From Bacteroidota bacterium (GTDB taxonomy: Bacteria > Bacteroidota > Bacteroidia > NS11-12g > UBA955), in contig RGEC01000042.1 in assembly GCA_009918425.1 (NCBI GenBank), forward strand, positions 1 to 12,990: DNA of 12,990 nucleotides, read 5' to 3'. The position numbers were made by a program, and so were the translations under genes. Shown one piece after another: positions 6,704 through 12,990 of this stretch. The first letter of the stretch is position 1; each line of letters opens with the position of its first letter. Under the pieces are notes generated by a model. That model was given only the letters and a program-made list of their open reading frames with translations. It searched no databases and was not told where the DNA came from.

Positions 6704-8830
6704 ATGTTTGAAAAACGCATTGCCGCTGCACTCAGTATTCGCGAGTTGCAGGTAAAAAGTACGCTCAGGTTGTTTTCCGAGGGCAGCACCGTGCCTTTCA
6801 TTTCCCGTTATCGCAAGGAGGTAACGGGAAACCTGGATGAGGTGCAGATTCAGCGGATTAAAGATTTGTGGGATGAATTGCAGGAACTGGAAAAACGACG
6901 CAGTTTTATCCTTCAGCAAATACAGGAACAGGGCAAACTTACCGCCGAACTGAAACAGGTTATCGAAGCCGCTACGGAATTGCAGCAGCTGGAAGATTTG
7001 TATTTGCCCTATAAACCCAAAAAGCGCAGTAGGGCTGATGCCGCAAGGGAAAAGGGACTGGAGCCGCTGGCGACCATGATTTTTGAACAGAAAAACGACC
7101 GGTTCTGGCAGGAGATTGATACATTTATGAACGAACAGGTAGCCAACAGAGAAGAAGCCCTGCAGGGCGCCCGTGATATTATGGCAGAGTGGATCAGTGA
7201 AAATGCTGTGGTGAGAGGCAATCTGCGTCTGCTGTTTGAAAAGGAAGGGGTTCTGAAATGCAAGGTTGCCCGCGGTAAAAAGGAAGATTCCGAGGCCCAG
7301 AAATTCCGTGATTATTTTGAGTACAATGAAAATCTGCTGAAATGCCCTTCGCACAGATTGTTGGCCATGTTCAGGGGTGAGGCGCTGGGTTTTTTAAAGA
7401 TTTCTGTATTTCCTGATGAAGAAAGAGCCATTCAAATTATTCGCCGTCAGGTGTTACGTGGTTATTGCGATGCAACTGAGCAGGTGAAAATAGCATTGCA
7501 CGATGCCTGGGAAAGGTTGCTGCAGCCACAACTGCAAAGTGAAATGCTGCAAAGAGTGGCTGAGAAAGCCGATGAAGAGGCTATTGCTGTTTTTGCGGTG
7601 AATGCCCGTCAGCTTCTGCTCGCGCCACCTTTGGGTGAAAAGCGTATGTTAGCCCTCGATCCCGGCTTCAGAACAGGCTGTAAAATGGTGGCACTTGATG
7701 AAAAGGGGAATTTTCTTAATCATACTGCCATATATCCGCACGAGCCACAAAAAGAAGTGGAGCATGCGCGGAAGATCTTGCTGCAATGGGTTTCGGATTA
7801 TAATCCCCAGGCCATTGCCGTGGGTAACGGAACAGCAGGCAGGGAAACAGAAGCTTTTGTAAAAGAATGTCTGGGTGATACCATTCCGGTGTATATGGTA
7901 AACGAAGCCGGTGCGAGCATTTACAGTGCCGGTGAAGTTGCCCGGGAAGAATTTCCAAACTTAGATGTTACGGTTCGCGGTGCTATTTCCATTGGTCGCC
8001 GTCTGATGGATCCGCTGGCTGAACTGGTGAAAATTGATCCCGGAAATATTGGTGTGGGGCAATACCAGCACGATGTAAACAAAACCTTATTGAAAAAACG
8101 CCTGGATGCGGTAGTAGAAAGCGCGGTAAATACCGTGGGAGTGAACTTGAATACAGCCAGCAGGCATCTGCTTTCCTACGTGAGTGGATTGGGGCCTACA
8201 CTGGCCCAAAATATTGTTGAGCAGCGCAAAAAACTGGGTGGTTTCAAAAGCCGGGAACAATTGAAGGAGGTTCCCCGATTGGGAGCCAAAGCCTTTGAGC
8301 AATGTGCAGGATTTTTGCGCATTCGTGCTGCTGCCAATGCGTTGGATAATAGTGCGGTCCATCCCGAACGTTATGATCTGGTGCGCAAAATGGCAGCCGA
8401 TTCCGGACATTCACTGTCAGCATTGCTCTCAGATCCTGACAAAGTGAAAACACTGAAACCGGAAATGTATGTAAACGAATTGCAAGGCATTGGGCTGCCC
8501 ACGTTGAATGATATTATCAAAGAGTTGCAAAAGCCGGGTCTGGATCCCCGTGGTGAATTTCAGGCAGTGGGTTTCAGTGATCAGGTCCGGAGTATATCCG
8601 ACCTGGAATCCGGGCTGGAACTCAACGGAATCATCACGAATATCACGGATTTTGGCGCTTTTGTGGATATCGGGGTCAAGCAGGACGGGCTGGTGCATGT
8701 GAGTCAGCTCAGCAACCGTTTTGTGAAACATCCCACAGAAGTAGTCTCGCTGGGGCAGCATGTAAAGGTGCGGGTAATGGATGTTGATGTTCAGCGAAAG
8801 CGAATCAGTTTAACCATGAAATTTAATTAA
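6704..8830 (+). CDS. tex: Tex family S1 RNA-binding transcription accessory protein
   Basis: A 708-residue Tex/Spt6-core-like protein. Members bind nucleic acid and act on transcription or RNA turnover in the cytoplasm. The order of parts fits the family. An N-terminal helical Tex region carries STVPFISRYRKE and then YLPYKPKKRSRADAAREKGLEPLA. A YqgF/RNase H-like domain begins around MLALDPGFRTG with Asp319. The strongly conserved segment VRGAISIGRRLMDPLAELVKID comes next, followed by a helix-hairpin-helix region (SGLGPTLAQNIVEQR, VPRLGAKAFEQCAG) at about 480-550. A C-terminal S1 domain starts near Gly642 (GIITNITDFGAFVDIGVKQDGLVHVSQ) and runs to the end. The protein finishes directly after S1, without the basic tail some homologues carry. 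ATG 6704 gives the usual N terminus (MFEKRIAAAL); the GTG at 6680 adds eight unconserved residues and lies upstream of the promoter element. Confidence 0.95.
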   Translation: MFEKRIAAALSIRELQVKSTLRLFSEGSTVPFISRYRKEVTGNLDEVQIQRIKDLWDELQELEKRRSFILQQIQEQGKLTAELKQVIEAATELQQLEDLYLPYKPKKRSRADAAREKGLEPLATMIFEQKNDRFWQEIDTFMNEQVANREEALQGARDIMAEWISENAVVRGNLRLLFEKEGVLKCKVARGKKEDSEAQKFRDYFEYNENLLKCPSHRLLAMFRGEALGFLKISVFPDEERAIQIIRRQVLRGYCDATEQVKIALHDAWERLLQPQLQSEMLQRVAEKADEEAIAVFAVNARQLLLAPPLGEKRMLALDPGFRTGCKMVALDEKGNFLNHTAIYPHEPQKEVEHARKILLQWVSDYNPQAIAVGNGTAGRETEAFVKECLGDTIPVYMVNEAGASIYSAGEVAREEFPNLDVTVRGAISIGRRLMDPLAELVKIDPGNIGVGQYQHDVNKTLLKKRLDAVVESAVNTVGVNLNTASRHLLSYVSGLGPTLAQNIVEQRKKLGGFKSREQLKEVPRLGAKAFEQCAGFLRIRAAANALDNSAVHPERYDLVRKMAADSGHSLSALLSDPDKVKTLKPEMYVNELQGIGLPTLNDIIKELQKPGLDPRGEFQAVGFSDQVRSISDLESGLELNGIITNITDFGAFVDIGVKQDGLVHVSQLSNRFVKHPTEVVSLGQHVKVRVMDVDVQRKRISLTMKFN

Positions 8831-8855
8831 ATCTTAAAATAAAATCTATAAAAAG

Positions 8856-8885
8856 TTGAATTAATCATTTAAACGGTGTATGTTG
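8856..8885 (+). promoter_or_regulatory. Imperfect promoter-like element before the 519-residue exported protein
   Basis: A TTG at 8856-8858 is followed after 20 bp by TATGTTG at 8879-8885, one T short of the TAnnTTTG consensus. The element ends 5 bp before ATG 8891. The surrounding 60-bp gap after tex is very AT-rich and contains no convincing terminator hairpin. This is a weak call made on position as much as sequence. Confidence 0.25.
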
Positions 8886-8890
8886 CATGC

Positions 8891-10450
8891 ATGAAACATT
8901 GGTCATCACATTCATCAAAAAAGCCAAATATTAATCGTATTGGCATTTCGTTAAGAACAGATTTAGTAAGGAGTTATTTCGCTTTGCGTTCAGCCCTATT
9001 TCTTTTCACGTTGATTCTCATGGTGCAATGTGAAAAGAAAAAGGTAATACAGAATTCTGAGCTAGGAATTGAACAACCCACCCCACCACCTTCAGTTCCC
9101 GCAATTTCGGGTGGGACGCAATTGTATGATCAGTTATCACACGTTGCCTTAAATCTGGCTGCAATAATGGAAAATAATGCTGTTAACAATGTTGGCTCTA
9201 CTGCATTAATGGGAGTGATTACTTCTTCAATACCATCGGGTCAAGAAGAAGTTTCTATGCTAACTGTTGACAATGCAATAGCGACAAGCCCGGCAGTTGG
9301 TATGGTATTTACGCTTGGCTTTGCTGCCTCAAACGATTTATATCAAGCTATGATATACTGTAGTAAAAACTACACAATATCTCCGGCACTCAGTACACCC
9401 CGGCAGCCCGACTTTTATTCAGCCTTTACTATCAATGGCAAAGAATATTATACATTGTTAAGAATTCCGGAATTTGCAATCCAGCAGGCATATAATCCTT
9501 CAGTCCATGGACCTATTATTTTTGTCCCTAAAGATGTTTTAGGCCAGAATTCATATTCAGGTTTTGTTTGGAACGCCTCCACAGGATCTTTAAATAGTGT
9601 GACTTTAGACGATGATATTGTAGACGATCATATAGATAATTCAACAGCGTATATTGTTGTTGTTGATTATGATGAAGTTTCTAGTACCTCAGGATTTCCA
9701 AGAACTGCTTCTAATTGCGAGGGTGGTTGGGATTGCAATGATGGATATTGTGATTCAATTTGCGGAGAATCTGCCGGTTGTATAGACTGCAATACTATGT
9801 ATAACAAGCGCTTGATTTTGGAACAAATTAGGATTAATGATGATGAACGGACATCAAAAGGCAGGACACTGACCGTCATTGATAAACACTTCGTTTCGTC
9901 TTTGGCAAGTAATTATAGGTTATGTTTGAATTCTGTTGTTCTACATGCCAATGGTAAATGGGAAGCCATAAATGATGGAAGAATTGATCAACTATGGAGA
10001 AAACGCGAAGTGAAAAGAGTAGTGTATCGCAAGCGGACCGTTTCAAGAGGTAGTAATACATGGAAAGTCGTTAACTTGGTTGATGATCCACATGGTGGAA
10101 TTCTGCTTTCCAATCATTTTAATATTACCCAAGCCAAGATTTATATCAATATTTACGAGAGAGATTTTCCATTTGGCCGCAAGCATGACTTCTTTGCGCC
10201 TGCGTTTAAGGGAGTGGGTATATCCAATTCGCAAAACTGGCAATCAACCAATATGCCATCGCTAACAGGTCCTGCAAAAAATAATTATTATCGCGACTTA
10301 TCTAAAAATCCGTCCCCTTTTCAACTTGACGATGTGGCTGCTGAGATATTGCCTGCTGATTGGGTGAATATAACTCCTAATAATGGTGTTCGAGAGTTGG
10401 AATTTACCCGCGGTAATGTGACTTTTACTTTGAAAGTGATTGATAAGTAA
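8891..10450 (+). CDS. Unrecognised exported protein, probable lipoprotein with a six-cysteine cluster
   Basis: I do not recognise this 519-residue protein. It has a hydrophobic stretch (ALFLFTLILMVQC) ending at Cys47 and followed by EKKK, then a proline-rich linker (PTPPPSVP), which suggests a lipoprotein. Gln at the -1 position of the lipobox is unusual, so this is not certain. The mature part looks globular and soluble, with many beta-prone stretches. A compact cluster of six cysteines, Cys276, 282, 287, 291, 297 and 300, sits within an Asp/Gly-rich segment (CNDGYCDSICGESAGC) and could form disulphides or bind metal. The C-terminal half has a basic region (LWRKREVKRVVYRKR). The start is uncertain: ATG 8891 gives a long 30-residue n-region; GTG 8876 is also in frame; TTG 8984 lies 10 nt after AAGGAG (8968-8973) and gives a typical signal with Cys at position 16. 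It may be linked to the two exported proteins downstream, 112 bp away. Confidence 0.7.
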   Translation: MKHWSSHSSKKPNINRIGISLRTDLVRSYFALRSALFLFTLILMVQCEKKKVIQNSELGIEQPTPPPSVPAISGGTQLYDQLSHVALNLAAIMENNAVNNVGSTALMGVITSSIPSGQEEVSMLTVDNAIATSPAVGMVFTLGFAASNDLYQAMIYCSKNYTISPALSTPRQPDFYSAFTINGKEYYTLLRIPEFAIQQAYNPSVHGPIIFVPKDVLGQNSYSGFVWNASTGSLNSVTLDDDIVDDHIDNSTAYIVVVDYDEVSSTSGFPRTASNCEGGWDCNDGYCDSICGESAGCIDCNTMYNKRLILEQIRINDDERTSKGRTLTVIDKHFVSSLASNYRLCLNSVVLHANGKWEAINDGRIDQLWRKREVKRVVYRKRTVSRGSNTWKVVNLVDDPHGGILLSNHFNITQAKIYINIYERDFPFGRKHDFFAPAFKGVGISNSQNWQSTNMPSLTGPAKNNYYRDLSKNPSPFQLDDVAAEILPADWVNITPNNGVRELEFTRGNVTFTLKVIDK

Positions 10451-10562
10451 ACCATATTAAATTCATGATATAAAACGCAGTCTAAACTAATTAATCGCTG
10501 AAAGTTTTACAATGATTATAATTGCAGTGCATGAAAAACCGTTGTTCAAATAAAATAAGAAG

Positions 10563-11318
10563 ATGATCCTTCGTTTGTTTTTAGTTTTGGCAATTTTATT
10601 GGGATGTCATACAAGTGTGTATGGGCAGCGAAAGTGGGATGCCAGATTTTCACTAGGTATTGGTCCATCACTAACCTATTTTGCCCTGAATGAGAATCCC
10701 TATTTGTTTGATCGCACAACGGTTTTGGTTAGTGACGCCAAGGGGTATCACCAGCGCCTAGGTCTGCATATCGGGGAAAAACAAAACAAGGCATTTTTAG
10801 CCCTTGGTTTGCAGCACAATGTAAATAAAATAAAGGTGGATTACCTGAAGTTTGATAACCCCTTAATCAAAGAGGGTCAGGCGCATCAGGTGTTCGATCT
10901 CAGGTATTTTTCGATGCCTATGGGCATAGGCCGAAGGATAAAGACAGGACAAAAAAGTGAATTGCGGGTATCCTTGTTTTCCGAAATACTGGCAACCTAC
11001 AGGTTGCGTTGTGTTGACAGTAGTATTGCTATAGAGTTTACCGACAATACGAATGATAACCTTGCTACAATAACCAGTAATTATGGACGATATGGTAGGG
11101 TATATTGGGACAATTTGGGTACAGGATTAGACTTTAGTTTATCCATGAAAAGAAATGTTCATTTACTTTTTTCTGCAGGTGCTGTCTGGCAGCCTCGCCG
11201 AACCTCATGGATTTATATAGGTGCTGAAATGTTTGCCGGAGGGCAGCATGAGACCATCTATATTTACAGTGCCTTATTTCGATATACGTTTTCTTTGGGC
11301 TTATCTTTGGATATATGA
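10563..11318 (+). CDS. Unrecognised exported beta-rich protein, possible outer-membrane beta-barrel
   Basis: A 251-residue protein with a clear N-terminal export signal (MILRLFLVLAILLGCHTSVYG). Cleavage after VYG, before Gln22, would release a soluble or outer-membrane protein; LLGC at 12-15 could instead be read as a lipobox. The mature part alternates polar and hydrophobic residues in many strands (RFSLGIGPSLTYF, ELRVSLFSEILATYRL, NVHLLFSAGAVW, TIYIYSALFRYTFSLGLSLDI). This resembles small Bacteroidota outer-membrane beta-barrel proteins, but I cannot name a family. The terminal residue is Ile, not the aromatic typical of many barrels. Its last codons overlap the next gene by 4 bp (ATGA), so the two are almost certainly co-translated and may act together at the outer membrane. 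It lies in the A+T-rich part of the window. A TATAATTG at 10517-10524 is a one-mismatch version of the phylum's -7 element. Confidence 0.75.
   Translation: MILRLFLVLAILLGCHTSVYGQRKWDARFSLGIGPSLTYFALNENPYLFDRTTVLVSDAKGYHQRLGLHIGEKQNKAFLALGLQHNVNKIKVDYLKFDNPLIKEGQAHQVFDLRYFSMPMGIGRRIKTGQKSELRVSLFSEILATYRLRCVDSSIAIEFTDNTNDNLATITSNYGRYGRVYWDNLGTGLDFSLSMKRNVHLLFSAGAVWQPRRTSWIYIGAEMFAGGQHETIYIYSALFRYTFSLGLSLDI
11302..11309 (+). promoter_or_regulatory. Consensus -7 element inside the end of the upstream gene
   Basis: TATCTTTG at 11302-11309 is an exact TAnnTTTG match and ends 5 bp before ATG 11315 of the lipoprotein gene, the same geometry as at icmF, tex and hutU. No TTG lies about 20-25 bp upstream, and the sequence also codes for the last strand of the preceding protein. 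It may be a secondary internal promoter or chance. Confidence 0.25.
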
Positions 11319-11938
11319 GTATGAGATGGGTTTTTATTTTAATTGTCTTACTGGGTTCGTGTAAAGATGATCGTGCCTATTATCGCAAATATCCGGTTAA
11401 GAATGCACACTACTTTGATTTTAAATCTGATAGTTTGGTATTTTTGGTTCAAGGAAGTTTTAGAAGTGATAGAGAAGTATGGAAGAGAAATCCTTCTATT
11501 ATAACAGTTGGTGCTTACTATGTGTATAAGCGTTATCGAGACTTTAGTTTTATGGACAGCATTAGAATAGGGTTTGGCGAGAATGTAATTGAACGCATTG
11601 AATATCAAAAAAAGATGCCTTTACGCGTTTTTGATTTAACATTAATGACAGAAACTGGAAATCGTTATATATTGGCAAATGGTTCAACAGCTGCAGAAAC
11701 CCGGGGGTTTTATTCGCAAAAACAACGCTGCCCATGGCCCTTCTTCACTGGCAAGTATATTCAGGCCAACCACGAAGTAAACCTGACAATCAATGATTCT
11801 ATTAGTGTTCGCAAAATCACCAAAGAGTGGTTTGCCAGAGACTCTGGTCTCATATACTTTGAAAGGATTACTGATTCGCTGAAGTATGGAAGCTTATACA
11901 ACCGCCGTGAAGAAAAGGGCAGAAGAACCAATTTTTAA
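11315..11938 (+). CDS. Unrecognised lipoprotein, possibly surface-exposed
   Basis: A 207-residue protein with a textbook lipoprotein signal: MSMRWVFILIVLLGSC, lipobox LGSC with Cys16 as the lipidated residue. Residues after the cysteine read KDD. In Capnocytophaga a Lys plus acidic motif at this place directs lipoproteins to the cell surface, so surface exposure is a reasonable inference. The rest has no motif I know. It contains several tyrosine- and basic-rich stretches (YYRKYPVKNAHYFDF, YVYKRYRDFSFMDSIRIGF) and a basic C terminus (NRREEKGRR). The start overlaps the previous gene's stop by 4 bp; an ATG at 11321 would remove only two residues. The overlap makes it the translational partner of the beta-rich exported protein. 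Confidence 0.75.
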   Translation: MSMRWVFILIVLLGSCKDDRAYYRKYPVKNAHYFDFKSDSLVFLVQGSFRSDREVWKRNPSIITVGAYYVYKRYRDFSFMDSIRIGFGENVIERIEYQKKMPLRVFDLTLMTETGNRYILANGSTAAETRGFYSQKQRCPWPFFTGKYIQANHEVNLTINDSISVRKITKEWFARDSGLIYFERITDSLKYGSLYNRREEKGRRTNF

Positions 11939-11947
11939 GGTGTAGTC

Positions 11948-11968
11948 ACAAATCTATTGAGATTTTGT
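11948..11968 (+). repeat. Small AT-rich hairpin after the lipoprotein gene
   Basis: AAATCT (11950-11955) and AGATTT (11960-11965) form a perfect 6-bp stem with a 4-base loop. It can extend with one bulged A to ACAAATCT/AGATTTTGT. It starts 10 bp after the stop codon. It could be a 3'-end stabilising or weak termination structure, but there is no proper T-run. Confidence 0.25.
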
Positions 11969-11984
11969 AGCAGTCATAAAATAA

Positions 11985-12012
11985 GGCAAGACTTGTTATG
12001 TCTTACCATAAA
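11985..12012 (+). terminator. Candidate terminator hairpin between the exported cassette and hutU
   Basis: GGCAAGAC (11985-11992) pairs with GTCTTACC (12000-12007) apart from one mismatched pair, around a 7-base loop. AAAATTTT follows shortly after. It lies 46 bp beyond the lipoprotein stop codon and before the hutU promoter element, a sensible place for transcription to end. The T-run is short, so termination efficiency is uncertain. Confidence 0.35.
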
Positions 12013-12060
12013 ATTTTCCGGCTGATTGTGCATGGATTTCACCCGGTAAATAAAACAATC

Positions 12061-12095
12061 TTGCCCTGCAAACCGCCAACTTATGCGTAATTTTG
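12061..12095 (+). promoter_or_regulatory. Bacteroidota-type promoter candidate for hutU
   Basis: TAATTTTG at 12088-12095 is an exact match to TAnnTTTG. A TTG at 12061-12063 lies 24 bp upstream, close to the 25-bp spacing at icmF and tex. Only four bases separate the element from ATG 12100, so the transcript would start at or very near the start codon. Confidence 0.5.
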
Positions 12096-12099
12096 CGGC

Positions 12100-12990
12100 A
12101 TGACTCAACCCGCAACCGGTCCCCGTATCGTAACCGCCCCAACTGGCACCAAACTCAACTGCGGAGGTCTGGGCAAAGCTGCACGAAACTGGAAGGCGTT
12201 TGATGATATCCTGAAAGCCCTGCGCACACTGGAAGAAACCGAAACCCTGATTGTGCAGAGCGGTAAGCCTGTGGCTATTCTTCCTACCCACAAGGATGCA
12301 CCAAGGGTGCTGATTAGCAATAGCCAATTGGTGCCTAATTGGGCCAATTGGGATCATTTCCGTGAACTGGAGGCCAAAGGCCTGATTATGTATGGACAGA
12401 TGACCGCCGGAAGCTGGATTTACATTGGTTCACAGGGAATTGTGCAGGGAACCTATGAAACCTATGCCGAATGTGCGAGACAGCATTTTGGCGGTACGCT
12501 GAAAGGAACCCTGAATGTAACAGCCGGATTGGGCGGGATGGGCGGTGCGCAGCCCCTGGCCATTACCATGAATGAAGGAGTTGCCCTGGTGGCCGAGGTG
12601 GAGGAATGGCGCATCAGAAAGCGCCTGGAAACACGCTATCTGGATGTAATGAGCCGCGATGTGGATGAAGCCATAGACATGGCACTGGCGGCCAAAGAAA
12701 AGGGTGCTGCAGTGAGTATCGGCGTACTTTGCAATGCTGTAGACCTGCTGGAAAGACTTATAGCCAGAAATATCACACCCGAAACCCTCACCGATCAAAC
12801 CAGCGCGCATGATCCGCTGATTGGCTACTATCCGGAAGGGATGGATGTGGAAGCCGCCGATAAACTGCGACGCATCGATCCTGAAAAATATACAGAACTC
12901 AGTTACGGTACCATGGTTCACCACGTGAAACTGATGCTGGAGTTGCAACAGCGCGGCAGTATTACATTCGATTATGGCAATAACCTGCGT
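12100..12990 (+). CDS. hutU: Urocanate hydratase, N-terminal part (cut by window end)
   Basis: Urocanase converts trans-urocanate to 4-imidazolone-5-propanoate, the second step of histidine breakdown, using tightly bound NAD+ as an electrophile. The window holds 297 codons of an enzyme usually about 550 residues long; no stop is reached. Family signatures are GKAARNW at 25-31, VQSGKP, APRVLISNS, the long motif MYGQMTAGSWIYIGSQGIVQG, and the NAD-binding glycine motif GLGGMGGAQP at 143-152. The start at ATG 12100 sits four bases after a consensus -7 element. Oddly, the sequence passes straight from APTGTKLNC (13-21) to GGLGKAARNW, leaving out about 30 residues, including the well-conserved MLMNNLDPEVAE-type helix that urocanases carry there. 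The reading frame is intact across this point. No other hut gene is within view. Confidence 0.93.
   Translation, partial: MTQPATGPRIVTAPTGTKLNCGGLGKAARNWKAFDDILKALRTLEETETLIVQSGKPVAILPTHKDAPRVLISNSQLVPNWANWDHFRELEAKGLIMYGQMTAGSWIYIGSQGIVQGTYETYAECARQHFGGTLKGTLNVTAGLGGMGGAQPLAITMNEGVALVAEVEEWRIRKRLETRYLDVMSRDVDEAIDMALAAKEKGAAVSIGVLCNAVDLLERLIARNITPETLTDQTSAHDPLIGYYPEGMDVEAADKLRRIDPEKYTELSYGTMVHHVKLMLELQQRGSITFDYGNNLR

Noticed and set aside
6653..7354. 233-codon open frame on the minus strand opposite the start of tex
   Set aside because: It overlaps conserved Tex sequence and reads as low-complexity Phe/Leu/Gln, typical of antisense shadowing.
8884..8891. TGCATGCA palindrome at the start of the Cys-cluster gene
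   Set aside because: A single 8-bp palindrome with no partner copy in nearby spacers; expected by chance.
12324..12351. Two CCAATTGG palindromes 20 bp apart
   Set aside because: They fall inside hutU and encode the conserved NSQLVPNWANW stretch, so coding constraint explains them without an operator.
12430..12948. 172-codon open frame on the minus strand at the right edge
   Set aside because: It is opposite clear urocanase motifs on the + strand, and its translation has no recognisable feature.

Overview
The window looks like a chromosomal segment from a member of the Bacteroidota, with all genes on the + strand. The phylum call rests on three things. TAnnTTTG/TAnnTTCG-type -7 promoter elements lie just upstream of several start codons. 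Purine-rich Shine-Dalgarno sequences are largely absent. The gene set includes a fused IcmF mutase, a Pif1-like helicase with a C-terminal helix-turn-helix, and Bacteroidota-style lipoproteins. I cannot place the order or genus. Nothing was searched; every family name comes from motifs read by eye.

Left block (161-8830), housekeeping and metabolic, with moderate GC. It opens with icmF, a 1145-residue fused B12-binding / G-protein chaperone / acyl-CoA mutase. Next is a Pif1-like (RecD/UvrD-type) helicase. A compact GluRS-like enzyme, probably glutamyl-Q-tRNA(Asp) synthetase, overlaps the helicase gene by 14 bp. Last is tex, an S1-domain RNA-binding transcription accessory protein. The helicase and gluQ genes are probably co-transcribed. 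tex follows 39 bp later and has its own promoter-like element.

Middle block (8831-11938), visibly richer in A+T, holds three exported proteins I do not recognise. They are a 519-residue candidate lipoprotein with a six-cysteine cluster, a 251-residue beta-rich probable outer-membrane or periplasmic protein, and a 207-residue lipoprotein. The last two overlap by 4 bp and are clearly one operon. The first is separated by 112 bp with no obvious terminator, so it may belong with them. This cassette is the most likely place for undescribed biology, but the sequence does not reveal a function.

Right edge (12100-12990): the first 297 codons of urocanate hydratase (hutU, histidine degradation), cut by the window end. 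It appears to lack about 30 residues that urocanases normally carry near the N terminus. The 161-bp gap before it holds two small hairpins and a good promoter-like element.

There is no gene-free stretch over 300 bp. The gaps are 1-160, 3599-3672, 6665-6703, 8831-8890, 10451-10562 and 11939-12099. I saw no tRNA, rRNA, CRISPR array, insertion sequence or transposase. No canonical defence system is recognisable.
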